The notes under the pieces are model-generated. The model had not been told where the DNA came from. It saw only the letters and a list, made by a program, of their open reading frames with translations, and did no database searches. Of a DNA stretch of 64,000 nt, positions 23,733-32,766 are shown piece by piece. The stretch is from NCBI RefSeq assembly GCF_039523435.1, contig NZ_BAAAFH010000003.1:434001-498000 (forward strand), in the 5' to 3' direction. Positions within the stretch are counted from its first letter, which is position 1, and each line of letters opens with the position of its first letter. The position numbers and the translations under genes were made by a program. Source of the stretch: Wandonia haliotis (GTDB lineage: Bacteria; Bacteroidota; Bacteroidia; Flavobacteriales_D; Crocinitomicaceae).

Positions 23733-25457
23733 TTATTCTTTTATCATGCGGATCACCCGTGTTTCTGTTGGGCTGCTAAGTGAAATAAAGTAAACTCCTG
23801 ATTCCAGATGCGAAAGATCAAGCTGCTTTTTACCATTGTAAATAAGGCCCGCATTGGAAACGACTTTCCCCAAAGCATCAACAAGTTGAACAGATACATG
23901 GGATTGATTGGTGGAGATATAAACAACAGAACGGGTTGGATTCGGATACGCCGTAATCGAAAGTTCTTCCTGTTCTGGTAGTGCTGCCAGACAATTTACA
24001 GTTACTTCCTGATCTTGTGTTACCGTATTTCCGTTTCCATCATCAAATGACCAGGTAATGGTATACACCCCGGTTTCTGTATACGACACAGGATCTGTTG
24101 TTGTCCCGGAGATTGTCCCGGCACAATTGTCAACTGCTTCCGGAGTAGCAACCGTCTCATTACACGAAACACTGATCGGTTGTACAGAAGGAACCGGGTT
24201 GGTCACATCGTTTATTTCCACAGTTTGTGTCTGCGTGCTGGTCCCGTTTTCATCTGTATAGGTCCACGTAACCGTATAAGTACCCTGTTCCGAATATTCT
24301 ACAGGATCTGTTGTTGTACCGGTTACAGTACCTCCTTCACCTGTCGCGGTAGGAGCATCAAGTGTTACACTGCATTCTGCCGTGATAAGAGGAAGCGGAT
24401 CAACAGTTGGTGTGGGAGGAGTAGTTGGCGTGTGATATGTTTTCAGTACGCAATTGTTCGGGATGGCACATCCGGGCATATTGTCGGATTCGATAATAGA
24501 AAAATCGGTCCCGTTTACGACTTCGAAATAACCCGGTGCCGTATAATTGTTTGCTGTTGCAATTACGAAATCTCCTGTTGCCGGATCAATGGCAAAGGAT
24601 TTCCCATATCCGAAAGACCACGCGTTACCTGGTAATGAACTGGTGTATAGACTCGTAAGGGGCAATTCAGGAGCCGCAATATTGTAGATATACAAACTGG
24701 TTCCGGACCAGTAATAGATGTTTTCATCATAGTAGCGTACATTCGATGAAGATGAGGTACCAACCGTAACCGGTGCACTGATAGTTCCTCCGTTTTGCAA
24801 GTCAATTGATACCAGATCCGTATTATCCATTACCCACAACGTGCTCTCATCGTCATTGACAACAAGACCTTTGATTCCCTGCAATCCTGTGGCAATCTGC
24901 TCTACAGCTGTGTTGGTAAGTGTATCTACCTTGATCAGATTGCTCCCGATAGCTGCATATAAGTGCCCGGCTGCATATACCATGTGATTGGAATAAGAAG
25001 AAACATAATCCGACGGGTCTGTAACCGGGGTAAGGGTATAGTTGACAAGATCAACCAGTACCAGATCTCCCGGGTTTCCGTAACTTACATACGCTTTTGT
25101 GTTACTGACCACTCCAATGGATTGTGGCGCATTCGACGTAGTGAAGGTGTGTAACTCGGTAAATGAGGGGTGATCCGTTATGACAATGCGTCCGGTTCCT
25201 GCGGGCTTTTCAATGAAAATAGCTTTCGATCCGGTAATTTTATAGTCCTGTAATACATCAAATCCGGTAGTGGAATTCGCTTCCTGGTATCGGCCCCCTG
25301 AATTGGTCGCCGGGGACACAGTCGTGTTTCGTACAAAAACATCTCCGGTCGGAGACCCGAAATTTCCTTCCGCTACAATTTCCAGTTCATAGGTAATCTG
25401 TCCGAAAGTGGTAACCGCCAAAAGGCAGGCTAAAAAAGAAGTAAACTTATTTTTCAT
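23733..25457 (-). CDS. T9SS-secreted beta-propeller protein under cobalamin riboswitch control (BtuG-like)
   Basis: 574 residues. Signal peptide to about residue 19 (VTTFGQ). Residues about 20-335 form repeated propeller blades (AYVSYGNPGDLVLVDL, HLYAAIGSNLIKVDT, STLWVMDNTDLVSIDL), like YncE/DUF5074 propellers. Two HYR-like Ig repeats follow (TGTTTDPVEYSEQGTYTVTW, then SGTTTDPVSYTETGVYTITW) and a type A T9SS sorting domain closes it (ITAYPNPTRSVVYIS, LESGVYFISL). The gene sits directly behind a cobalamin riboswitch, so it should be made when B12 is scarce. In Bacteroides the surface propeller BtuG captures cobalamin; a similar role here is inferred. Confidence 0.82.
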   Translation of the reverse strand: MKNKFTSFLACLLAVTTFGQITYELEIVAEGNFGSPTGDVFVRNTTVSPATNSGGRYQEANSTTGFDVLQDYKITGSKAIFIEKPAGTGRIVITDHPSFTELHTFTTSNAPQSIGVVSNTKAYVSYGNPGDLVLVDLVNYTLTPVTDPSDYVSSYSNHMVYAAGHLYAAIGSNLIKVDTLTNTAVEQIATGLQGIKGLVVNDDESTLWVMDNTDLVSIDLQNGGTISAPVTVGTSSSSNVRYYDENIYYWSGTSLYIYNIAAPELPLTSLYTSSLPGNAWSFGYGKSFAIDPATGDFVIATANNYTAPGYFEVVNGTDFSIIESDNMPGCAIPNNCVLKTYHTPTTPPTPTVDPLPLITAECSVTLDAPTATGEGGTVTGTTTDPVEYSEQGTYTVTWTYTDENGTSTQTQTVEINDVTNPVPSVQPISVSCNETVATPEAVDNCAGTISGTTTDPVSYTETGVYTITWSFDDGNGNTVTQDQEVTVNCLAALPEQEELSITAYPNPTRSVVYISTNQSHVSVQLVDALGKVVSNAGLIYNGKKQLDLSHLESGVYFISLSSPTETRVIRMIKE

Positions 25458-25579
25458 ATTCTGTGTTTGTTACTAATTATTCGTGTTGGAAGACAACGAC
25501 AATCGCATACACAGAAAGGAGGAAATACCCCACAGTAGGGATATACTTTGACCTTATGCTCTATACCGCGAAAGCAATG

Positions 25580-25745
25580 TCTTACCGATCGAAACAGGTA
25601 TCCTGACTCGTAACACAGCAGTATCAGCCTTCCCAATTGTCCCTGACAAAAAGTGACTCTTATTGTTACTACCTTACGGTTACATACAGTTGCGCGACAG
25701 TTCGTGAATCTCACACGATTCCCTGTTGTACTTGGTACATCCGAT
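25580..25745 (-). promoter_or_regulatory. Cobalamin (adenosylcobalamin) riboswitch
   Basis: Read on the minus strand, the core elements occur in order: GGGAAtcGTG, the hairpin GTGAGATTCAC (25704-25714), CGCGCAACTGT (25686-25696), GGGAAGGC (25627-25634) and the B12-box-like GAGTCAGGATACCTGTTTC (25591-25609). This is the classical cobalamin riboswitch layout. The region to the start codon at 25457 would hold the expression platform; cobalamin binding normally lowers expression of the gene behind it. Confidence 0.92.
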
Positions 25746-25771
25746 CATAAAAAGGGGCAAAGAACGCGCTG

Positions 25772-25779
25772 CAAATATA
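25772..25779 (-). promoter_or_regulatory. -7 promoter element of the riboswitch transcript
   Basis: TATATTTG on the minus strand, an exact TAnnTTTG match. The transcript would begin near 25765, about 20 nt before the riboswitch core. No clear -33 element is seen. Confidence 0.5.
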
Positions 25780-25881
25780 GCCATACATTCACAGGTAGGG
25801 TATATCTGCCATAAAATTTCATTTCAGGCATAATTTTTGAGCATTTTTCACAGTTGATGGTTACATTGATAAAATGTAGCT

Positions 25882-25889
25882 TAATTTTG
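25882..25889 (+). promoter_or_regulatory. -7 promoter element of the hydrolase gene
   Basis: TAATTTTG matches TAnnTTTG. Transcription would begin near 25896, which favours the ATG at 25911 over the GTG at 25902 as start. Confidence 0.45.
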
Positions 25890-25910
25890 TAGTAAAATTT
25901 AGTGAGTACT

Positions 25911-26900
25911 ATGAAGAACATCCTGTTCCTGTTTGTTTCCCTGTTATTTGTGTCTGCTGTTTCCGGAAGAGACACACTCAATGTATTGTTTATCGGAAAC
26001 AGTTTTACGTTTATGAATAATATGCCGGATATGGTTCGGGGAATCGCAGTTTCCAAGGATAAGCTACTTCATGTGGAGCGGATTACGGAAGGCGGGAAAT
26101 CACTGGAGTACCACGCAGGTCGTGCAGAAACCTATGAGACAATCAAAAAGAAAAAGTGGGATTACGTCGTACTACAGGAGTTGAGCAATACACCGGCACA
26201 ACCGGAAAGTAAAGTGGATAAAATCAGTTTACCGTACGCCAAACAGTTGGTGGATAGTATTCATGCGAATAACGAATGTACAGAGCTTATTCTGTATATG
26301 ACATGGGGCTATAAGAATGGGAACAGCCAATGGAAAGAAATCAATACCTACGAATCTATGCAGGAGCGTATTCAAAGTACTTATTTTCGTTTTGCTGACA
26401 TTCTGAATGCACGTATTGCACCCGTAGGAGAAGTGTGGAAGCAGGTGCGTAAGAATTATCCCGGACTGGATTTGTATGACCCGGATAACTTTCACCCAAA
26501 TCCCCTCGGATCGTATCTTGCAGCAGCGACGTTTTATGCAACAATCTTCGGTGAATCGCCTTACGGTTCCACGTATACCGGATCATCGGATATGTATTCT
26601 GCCGAAATCCTTCAGCTAATGGCTTCACAAGTGGTTTTGAATAACCCGAATATGTGGCGGATTATCTACAACAATTCCCCTTTGAGAGGCGGGTTTGATG
26701 TTGTGATAAAAGGGGAAAAAGTGAACTTTTTGAACAGGGCTGAAAATGCTGTGACTGTTGAGTGGGATTTGGGCAACGGAAGTGTTTCCAGAGAGCCGAA
26801 CCCCGAAGTAAAGTATAAAAAGGGGAAATATCTGGTTCGGCAGATCGTCACAGCCGGTTGTGAGGAACGGATTATTACCCGCGAAATACAAATCGACTGA
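25911..26900 (+). CDS. Secreted SGNH/GDSL-like hydrolase (DUF4886-like)
   Basis: 329 residues from the ATG at 25911. A signal peptide (to about residue 20, SAVSGR) precedes an SGNH-hydrolase core: LFIGNSFTFMNN with the nucleophile serine, VLQELSN, and DNFHPNPLGSYLAA with the catalytic Asp-x-x-His. The last 75 residues form a PKD-like Ig module (VEWDLGNGSVSREPNP, KGKYLVRQIV). Such proteins act on carbohydrate or lipid esters in the periplasm or outside; the substrate is unknown. It is divergent from the riboswitch gene and only 6 nt ahead of the MutS2-like gene. Confidence 0.78.
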   Translation: MKNILFLFVSLLFVSAVSGRDTLNVLFIGNSFTFMNNMPDMVRGIAVSKDKLLHVERITEGGKSLEYHAGRAETYETIKKKKWDYVVLQELSNTPAQPESKVDKISLPYAKQLVDSIHANNECTELILYMTWGYKNGNSQWKEINTYESMQERIQSTYFRFADILNARIAPVGEVWKQVRKNYPGLDLYDPDNFHPNPLGSYLAAATFYATIFGESPYGSTYTGSSDMYSAEILQLMASQVVLNNPNMWRIIYNNSPLRGGFDVVIKGEKVNFLNRAENAVTVEWDLGNGSVSREPNPEVKYKKGKYLVRQIVTAGCEERIITREIQID

Positions 26901-26906
26901 TTCCGT

Positions 26907-29030
26907 ATGCAGTTTTTTGATGAACAAACGATAAAAGACCTTGAATTTAACCTGATCCGGGAACAGCTTTCGGAGTTGTGTACCAGTAAAACTGCCCGCA
27001 AACGTATGTTGGAACTTGTTCCTCTCCAAAGTGAGAACAGGTGTCGGCAGGAATTGTATTGTGCAGAAGAACTGACGCAGGTTAAACGAAAAGGGGAGAC
27101 GTTCCCGCATATTGAATTTGATGAATTACAGGCAGAAATAAAACTGCTGAAGATTAAAAACTCGGTAATACAGCAGGAAGGTTTTGTGCGTATATACAGA
27201 GCCTCGATGTTGGTGAACGACCTGATTTACTTTTTCAATAAACGCGAGGAGGATTATCCGTACCTCAGTCATTTACTGCAAATTGTTCACTTTACGAGAG
27301 ACATAACCAATGCAATAGACAAAGTTTTTGATAAAAGAGGGAAAGTAAAAGATGATGCTTCCCCTGAATTGGCGCGTATTCGTCAGGAGATTGCCAGTGT
27401 ACGGAATAAAATCAATAAAAATTTTGATAAAGAAGTTCGCCGGCTTTCGAAAATGGGAATTCTGAGTGATACAAAAGAAGGGTTCCTCAGCGAACGTCGC
27501 GTTCTTGCAATTATCAGTTCCTACAAACGGGAAATCCCGGGAATTGTATTGGGATCATCAAAAACAGGAGGTTTAACCTATATAGAGCCACATATCAACG
27601 TTCCGTTAAATAACGAACTGGAAATGTTGATCGATGATGAACGCAAAGAGATTTTCCGGATTTTGAAAGTGCTCACGGCTGAGATTTCAGAGCACGTCGA
27701 ATTGATTGAGAATTATCAAAAAGTACTGGTACGATTCGACTTTATCAATGCCAAAGCCCGGCATGCCTTGTCTTTGGATGCTAATTTACCCGGTTTTGCT
27801 GATGACCAGCGTATAGAGCTTATTGATGCGTATCACCCGCTTTTGTTCCAGTCCAATCAGGCTGCCCGCATGAAAACAATTCCGCAGTCGTTGGAAATGG
27901 ATCGGTTTAGTCGTATGCTGGTAATTTCAGGACCAAATGCAGGAGGAAAAAGTATAACTCTGAAAACAGTCGGACTACTGCAGGTTATGTTTCAATCCGG
28001 ATTGTTGATTCCGGTTCACCCGAATTCGCGAATGAGCTTTTTTCAGGAGGTACTTACCGATATTGGAGATAACCAGTCGATCGTAAACCAGCTTAGTACG
28101 TATAGCTACCGATTGAAGCGAATGAAGCACTTTCTTGAAGTAGCTAATAAAAGAACCCTGCTGTTACTGGATGAATTTGGTACGGGGTCAGACCCCGAGT
28201 TAGGCGGGGCGCTGGCAGAAGTCTTTTTTGAGACCTTATACAACAAAAAGAGTTTTGGAGTAATTACGACCCACTACAATAATATCAAGCTTAAAGCCGC
28301 GCAGTTGCGAAACGCAGTGAACGGTTGTATGCTTTTTGATACCAGAACACTGGAGCCGTTATTCCAGTTATCAACCGGGCAGCCGGGAAGTTCTTTTACT
28401 TTTGAGGTTGCTCAGATCAATGGAATCCCGTCAGAGTTGATCGAGGATGCGAAGTCAAGACTGGACGACAAGAAAGTGCAGATGGACAAAATGATTTCGG
28501 CACTTCAGAAAGAAAAAGGTCAGTATGAGCGACTGAATAACGAGAGTATAAAAGCAGAAAAGGAAGCGAGACAGGCAAAACAGAAATTTGAAGAAAGTAA
28601 AGAGAAATACCAGGAAAAACTTCGCTCACAGGCAGAGTTGATTGAAAAGAATAATAAATACCTCGGACTTGGAAAAAAGATGAGGAGTTTTATTGATCGT
28701 TTTAAAGTAGGTAAAAATGCAAAGAACATCAACAAGCCTTTACTGGATGAGGTGGTTCATTACCTAGCAGTTGAGAAAACGAAAATCCTGGAAATTCAGG
28801 AAGCTGAACGCCTGAAAAAAGAAGCTGAACTGGCGGCTAAAACATTTCGTAAACCACGTAAGGCAAAGGCAAAAGAGCAGGAAATTCCGCTTGTAATTGG
28901 CTCAAGGGTGAAGATCGAAACCAATAAAGAAGTGGGTTCTGTTATAGAAATTGGTGAAAGCGAAGTGTTAGTCGCATTTGGTGTGATGCGTGTTAAAGTA
29001 CCCCGTAACCGTTTGGTGGTAGTACGTTAA
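26907..29030 (+). CDS. MutS2-like ATPase without Smr domain
   Basis: 707 residues. The core and lever region is followed by the MutS-family ATPase: Walker A GPNAGGKSITL (near 347-354), Walker B TLLLLDEFGTGSDPELGG and the H loop TTHYNN. A long coiled coil (about 515-600) and a small KOW-like end (GSRVKIETNKEVGSV, VKVPRNRLVVV) follow. Canonical MutS2 carries a C-terminal Smr nuclease domain; here the protein stops before it. MutS2 proteins act on branched DNA or on stalled ribosomes rather than on mismatches. Its stop overlaps that of asnB, read from the other strand, by 4 nt. Confidence 0.88.
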   Translation: MQFFDEQTIKDLEFNLIREQLSELCTSKTARKRMLELVPLQSENRCRQELYCAEELTQVKRKGETFPHIEFDELQAEIKLLKIKNSVIQQEGFVRIYRASMLVNDLIYFFNKREEDYPYLSHLLQIVHFTRDITNAIDKVFDKRGKVKDDASPELARIRQEIASVRNKINKNFDKEVRRLSKMGILSDTKEGFLSERRVLAIISSYKREIPGIVLGSSKTGGLTYIEPHINVPLNNELEMLIDDERKEIFRILKVLTAEISEHVELIENYQKVLVRFDFINAKARHALSLDANLPGFADDQRIELIDAYHPLLFQSNQAARMKTIPQSLEMDRFSRMLVISGPNAGGKSITLKTVGLLQVMFQSGLLIPVHPNSRMSFFQEVLTDIGDNQSIVNQLSTYSYRLKRMKHFLEVANKRTLLLLDEFGTGSDPELGGALAEVFFETLYNKKSFGVITTHYNNIKLKAAQLRNAVNGCMLFDTRTLEPLFQLSTGQPGSSFTFEVAQINGIPSELIEDAKSRLDDKKVQMDKMISALQKEKGQYERLNNESIKAEKEARQAKQKFEESKEKYQEKLRSQAELIEKNNKYLGLGKKMRSFIDRFKVGKNAKNINKPLLDEVVHYLAVEKTKILEIQEAERLKKEAELAAKTFRKPRKAKAKEQEIPLVIGSRVKIETNKEVGSVIEIGESEVLVAFGVMRVKVPRNRLVVVR

Positions 29031-30940
29031 GCGTTCCATGTTTTCATCCACATCTGGAACATCAGTAAGTACCAAAGCTTCACATCGTATTCTTTTTTTC
29101 CGGAATAGAACTTATCCTTAATCTGTTGGACCTCTTTCCAGTTCAATATCCCGTCAGAGGTAATCCGTTCCTGATTGATGTGCTCTTCGACGATTTCACG
29201 CAGATCATGTACCAGCCAATGTGCCAATGGAATAGCAAATCCCATTTTCGGACGGTCCAGCAGTGCTTTTGGGACGTATTGATGAACAATTTCTTTCAGT
29301 ATGAATTTCTTCTCACCGTCTTTGTATTTATAAGCATCTGGTAAAGTAGCCGCCCATTCAATAATCCGGTGATCAAGAAAAGGTTCACGTCCTTCGAGAC
29401 TGGCGGACATCGTTGCCCGGTCTACTTTTTGAAGAATATCATCGAGTAGATATGTTTGGTAGTCAATAGCCATCATATACGCTAAAGGACTGAAAAATTC
29501 AGCTTGCAACTCTTTACTGGAGTACCATGTCTCAGCTATTTCAGGAGCTTTACCAAAAAAATTCCGTACCTGTTGGTCTGTAAACTGTTGACTCAGACTA
29601 AGCATAATATTCTCGGAGGACGGATTGCGTAACAATCCCTTCAGTTTCTCGTAGCGGTTGTGAAAATTGTATTTATTCCGAATAATCGGAAGAGAATTAG
29701 CAGGAATAATGTCCATTAACCCCGCGATAGTTTTGCGTGCAGGAGACGGAATTCTTTCCAGTTTTTTTCCATAACGCATCAGGTAGTCATACCGGTTATA
29801 TCCCGCAAAAATTTCATCTCCCGCATCAGCGCTCAAGGCAACGGTTACTTCTTTTCGTGCCATTTTACTGACGAGCATAGTAGGAATAGCACTGCTGTCT
29901 GCATAAGGCTCATCGTAATAAAAAGGCAGATCGTGAATGAATTCAAGCGCCTCTTTTTGCGTACAATTGATTTCTGTATGATCTGTTCCGAGGTGGGCTG
30001 CAATATCTTTGGCATAAGGAGCTTCATTAAGACCAATATCGGGAACACCAATCGTAAATGTTTTCAGCTTTTCTGTCCGGTCTTTTTGTAACAGGGCAGT
30101 TACCGAAGTACTGTCATACCCGCCACTTAAGAATATACCTACGGGAACATCGGCAACCATCCTGTAATTAAAAGCGGATTGCATGATTTTTTCTGTTTCC
30201 GTTTTTGCTTCTTCAAAAGAAAGGCTTTGTTTGGGCTGATTGTAAGCATCGTAGACATTCCAGTACTGAACGGGAGCAGGAAGTTGTTCCGGTTGTACGC
30301 TATAGCTGAAAGTTAACGTATGACCGGGGGATAATTTATTGGCATTCTGAAAAATACAGTGAGGTGTTGGAACATTTCCGTATTGCAGAAACGCCTGAAC
30401 GGCTGACGGATTAATTTCTTTTCTAAACTGAGGATGCGCATGAAAAGCTTTTAACTCAGAGGCAAACAGAAACAAGCCATCGTGGAAATAATAGAAAAAG
30501 GGCTTTACACCTGCCCGGTCCCGGGCGCAAAATACCGTCTGTTTTTCTACGTTAATAATAACGAATGCGAACATCCCGATAAACTTCGAAACACACTGTT
30601 CTCCCCATTGAGCATAAGCGTGAAGAATCATTTCCGTATCCGAGTTACTTCGAAAAGTATGACCAAGTACTACCAGCTCGGCTTTTATTTCCGCATAGTT
30701 GTATATTTCTCCATTGAAACAAATCCACCATTCCTGGAATTGCATAGGTTGTTTCCCATGCTCGGAAAGATCAATGATGGCCAGACGACGATGCCCCAAA
30801 CCTATAGTTGCAGCAGCTGTAGTGAATCGTTCTGTTCCTCTACCGTCAGGGCCTCTGTGAATAAGACTATCCGTCATCTTGTCAAGAATGACCGGGTCAG
30901 ACTGACAGTTAAAATCAATGTATCCTGCTATTCCGCACAT
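29027..30940 (-). CDS. asnB: Asparagine synthetase (glutamine-hydrolysing)
   Basis: 637 residues starting MCGIAGYIDF, so after methionine removal the N-terminal cysteine is the glutaminase nucleophile. The class II amidotransferase domain (about 1-200) contains RLAIIDLSEHGKQPM and CFNGEIYNY. The synthetase domain has the PP-loop SGGYDSTSV near 270 and SADAGDEIFAGYNRY near 365. It makes asparagine, or an amidated analogue as in surface polysaccharide clusters, from aspartate, glutamine and ATP. No sugar genes surround it, so asparagine synthesis is the simplest reading. Confidence 0.93.
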   Translation of the reverse strand: MCGIAGYIDFNCQSDPVILDKMTDSLIHRGPDGRGTERFTTAAATIGLGHRRLAIIDLSEHGKQPMQFQEWWICFNGEIYNYAEIKAELVVLGHTFRSNSDTEMILHAYAQWGEQCVSKFIGMFAFVIINVEKQTVFCARDRAGVKPFFYYFHDGLFLFASELKAFHAHPQFRKEINPSAVQAFLQYGNVPTPHCIFQNANKLSPGHTLTFSYSVQPEQLPAPVQYWNVYDAYNQPKQSLSFEEAKTETEKIMQSAFNYRMVADVPVGIFLSGGYDSTSVTALLQKDRTEKLKTFTIGVPDIGLNEAPYAKDIAAHLGTDHTEINCTQKEALEFIHDLPFYYDEPYADSSAIPTMLVSKMARKEVTVALSADAGDEIFAGYNRYDYLMRYGKKLERIPSPARKTIAGLMDIIPANSLPIIRNKYNFHNRYEKLKGLLRNPSSENIMLSLSQQFTDQQVRNFFGKAPEIAETWYSSKELQAEFFSPLAYMMAIDYQTYLLDDILQKVDRATMSASLEGREPFLDHRIIEWAATLPDAYKYKDGEKKFILKEIVHQYVPKALLDRPKMGFAIPLAHWLVHDLREIVEEHINQERITSDGILNWKEVQQIKDKFYSGKKEYDVKLWYLLMFQMWMKTWNA

Positions 30941-30986
30941 AGGGGGTAAAGGTAAGAAAAATGCACATCTGCACGCAGACAGATAG

Positions 30987-31340
30987 TTATGTTAAATTTA
31001 ATTCTGTGCGTACTTTTTTAGACAGTCCGTTTACAATTAACGCAAAGGAATGATCGATGAGTTCAAAGATGATTTTATCTTCCAGATCTTCATTAAAGTG
31101 AACGGTATTCCAATGTTTTTTATTCATGTGGTATCCCGGTTGCACTGCGTGATAAGCCTCCCGAAGCTCAATAGCTTTTTCAGGATCACACTTCAAATTC
31201 ACCGAGGAATTACTTTTCAATGAGATCAGGGCAAATAGCTTCCCGCCGATTTTAAACACCAACGTATCCTCGTCGAAAGGAAAATCTTCTTCGACATGGG
31301 GTTTGTTTAGACAATAGTTGCGAAGCGTTTCTACATCCAT
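30987..31340 (-). CDS. MmcQ/YjbR-family protein
   Basis: 117 residues, the usual size of the MmcQ/YjbR (CyaY-like fold) family: PHVEEDFPFDEDTLVFKIGGK near the start, VNLKCDPEKAIELRE in the middle, and HMNKKHWNTV with NGLSKKVR at the end. These proteins are small DNA-binding-like alpha/beta folds of uncertain role. It is first to be read after the asnB gene in a run of minus-strand genes, 5 nt after the TerB-like gene, so they probably share a transcript. Confidence 0.85.
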   Translation of the reverse strand: MDVETLRNYCLNKPHVEEDFPFDEDTLVFKIGGKLFALISLKSNSSVNLKCDPEKAIELREAYHAVQPGYHMNKKHWNTVHFNEDLEDKIIFELIDHSFALIVNGLSKKVRTELNLT

Positions 31341-31345
31341 AGTTA

Positions 31346-31750
31346 TTAGTTATGGTAGAGCGAGAAAATTTCGATCAGACGATCCGGCGGAACAACTTTG
31401 TTTGGGTATTGGTGCATTTCGTTGAGTACAGTCTCTATGGCCTGAGCGTTTAACCCCATCATCATCCCCATTTTACGAATTTTTGTTAACTCTTCCTGTG
31501 TGATTTCAGCATCAACATTCATTAACAAAACCAACCTGTGAAATTGTACGATGCGATCCCCCTCCAGTTTGGGAGGTGTATGTTCGGCATACGTGTCAAA
31601 AATTGATCTGAATTCCTCAGGAGTTACGCCCATCTGTGCTGCAATAGACATAATGAACTGAAATTCGATTTCTTTTATCTCGTGATCTGCGTTAGCCAGT
31701 TTTACTAATTGGGCTAATAAACCCAGTTGTTCTTTTTTCTTTTCTTCCAT
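31346..31750 (-). CDS. TerB-like protein
   Basis: 134 residues, all helical, with the TerB layout: LGLLAQLVKLANADHEIKEIE, then LVLLMNVDAEITQEELTKIR, both carrying the acidic helix-turn segments typical of TerB. The family is linked to tellurite resistance and to membrane stress complexes, but isolated copies like this have no assigned function. It lies between a small membrane protein and the MmcQ-like protein with gaps of 3 and 5 nt. Confidence 0.78.
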   Translation of the reverse strand: MEEKKKEQLGLLAQLVKLANADHEIKEIEFQFIMSIAAQMGVTPEEFRSIFDTYAEHTPPKLEGDRIVQFHRLVLLMNVDAEITQEELTKIRKMGMMMGLNAQAIETVLNEMHQYPNKVVPPDRLIEIFSLYHN

Positions 31751-31753
31751 TTT

Positions 31754-32200
31754 TTAATCGTCTAAATCCTTTCCAATCATGTCAATCCCCTTTGGTGTAT
31801 TGATGAGCTTGTTTTTATATCCGGATATTTTCACCCAGAAAATAATTAAGAGTACAGCGGATACGAGTTGAGCATAATTCTGAATAGGTTCAATAAATAA
31901 AGCGATTGTTATAGATGCCAGAACCAGTCCGATTGTTTTCCCATAGTCACCTTTTTCTTCTATTCCTCTGGCTTCAAATTCAGCTTTGATAGAATCACAT
32001 AGTTTGGGGTAGAGATAGAAAGCATAAAAAACATTAAATAGTGGAATAAGCATGAGCCATACATTGTTATAAGGGACAAGCCTATTTTCCGGAGAAACTT
32101 CTTTGAGGGTATTGTTCAGTGTCAAAAGGAATAAGACCGAGATAAGAAGACTGACTGCGGTGATAAATAATGAAGTTAAAATACCTGCGAATTCAAACAT
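31754..32200 (-). CDS. Integral membrane protein of unknown function
   Basis: 148 residues with about four membrane helices (GILTSLFITAVSLLISVLFL; NVWLMLIPLFNVFYAFYLY; TIGLVLASITIALFI; LVSAVLLIIFWVKISGYK). The pattern NVWLMLIPLFN-YLYPKLCDSI-AEF resembles small uncharacterised Bacteroidota membrane proteins. A short acidic tail ends the protein (GKDLDD). It is translated just ahead of the TerB-like gene. No specific role can be read. Confidence 0.7.
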   Translation of the reverse strand: MFEFAGILTSLFITAVSLLISVLFLLTLNNTLKEVSPENRLVPYNNVWLMLIPLFNVFYAFYLYPKLCDSIKAEFEARGIEEKGDYGKTIGLVLASITIALFIEPIQNYAQLVSAVLLIIFWVKISGYKNKLINTPKGIDMIGKDLDD

Positions 32201-32278
32201 AGAATCGTTATATTAAAAGGTTATTACTACATATATTTTGCCCAAACCTACGAAAAATTGCGGACTGAGCGGCGTGTG

Positions 32279-32737
32279 TCAGCGGTTTAGTAACCAGATA
32301 CTGGTATTTAACGCCGTAGCAAACAGAACCCATAGAAGATACGGAGCTAAAAGCCACCTGGTATTCTTTTCTTTACGGCCGAAGGAGAGTAGCATAATAC
32401 TAATAGCAAAAATGAGAAGAAGTATTTCAAGTAATGCGGGAAAGGGAGCCTGTAAACCGAAGAACAGGAAGGTCCACAGCATATTCAACACCATTTGCGG
32501 GTAAAAACTCCAGGTAGCCTTTATTCCATGTCTTGACCACACAAGATAATGAGCAGTTCCCATTAAGATAAAAAGTATGGTCCACGCCGGCCCGAATAAC
32601 CAGTTGGGAGGTGTGAAAACAGGTTTAGCAAGTCCTTCATACCACGTGTCGATAGAACCAAAGGTAAAAACAGAAGGTAAACTCCCCAGAAGCAAAGTTC
32701 CTCCTACTGAAATTATAAATTGAGTAACTTTTCCCAT
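32279..32737 (-). CDS. tspO: TspO/MBR-family protein (tryptophan-rich sensory protein)
   Basis: 152 residues with five membrane helices and the family motifs: WYEGLAKPVFTPPNWLFGPAWTILF in pieces (WYEGLAKP, PPNWLFGPAW), LNMLWTFLFFG and the closing LLAPYLLWVLFATALN. TspO binds porphyrins and related tetrapyrroles and may help dispose of them or sense redox state. The haem uptake operon begins 30 bp away on the same strand, which fits a tetrapyrrole role. Whether it belongs to the same transcript is not clear. Confidence 0.92.
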   Translation of the reverse strand: MGKVTQFIISVGGTLLLGSLPSVFTFGSIDTWYEGLAKPVFTPPNWLFGPAWTILFILMGTAHYLVWSRHGIKATWSFYPQMVLNMLWTFLFFGLQAPFPALLEILLLIFAISIMLLSFGRKEKNTRWLLAPYLLWVLFATALNTSIWLLNR

Positions 32738-32766
32738 AAGCGGAATTTACTCAGAATACGGATGAT

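Noticed and set aside
25454..25714. An 86-codon open frame upstream of the T9SS propeller gene
   Set aside because: It lies within the cobalamin riboswitch and has no protein character; the RNA motifs explain the conservation.
26625..27110. Minus-strand open frames opposite the hydrolase and MutS2-like genes
   Set aside because: They are shadows of well-supported plus-strand genes and show no domain or signal of their own.
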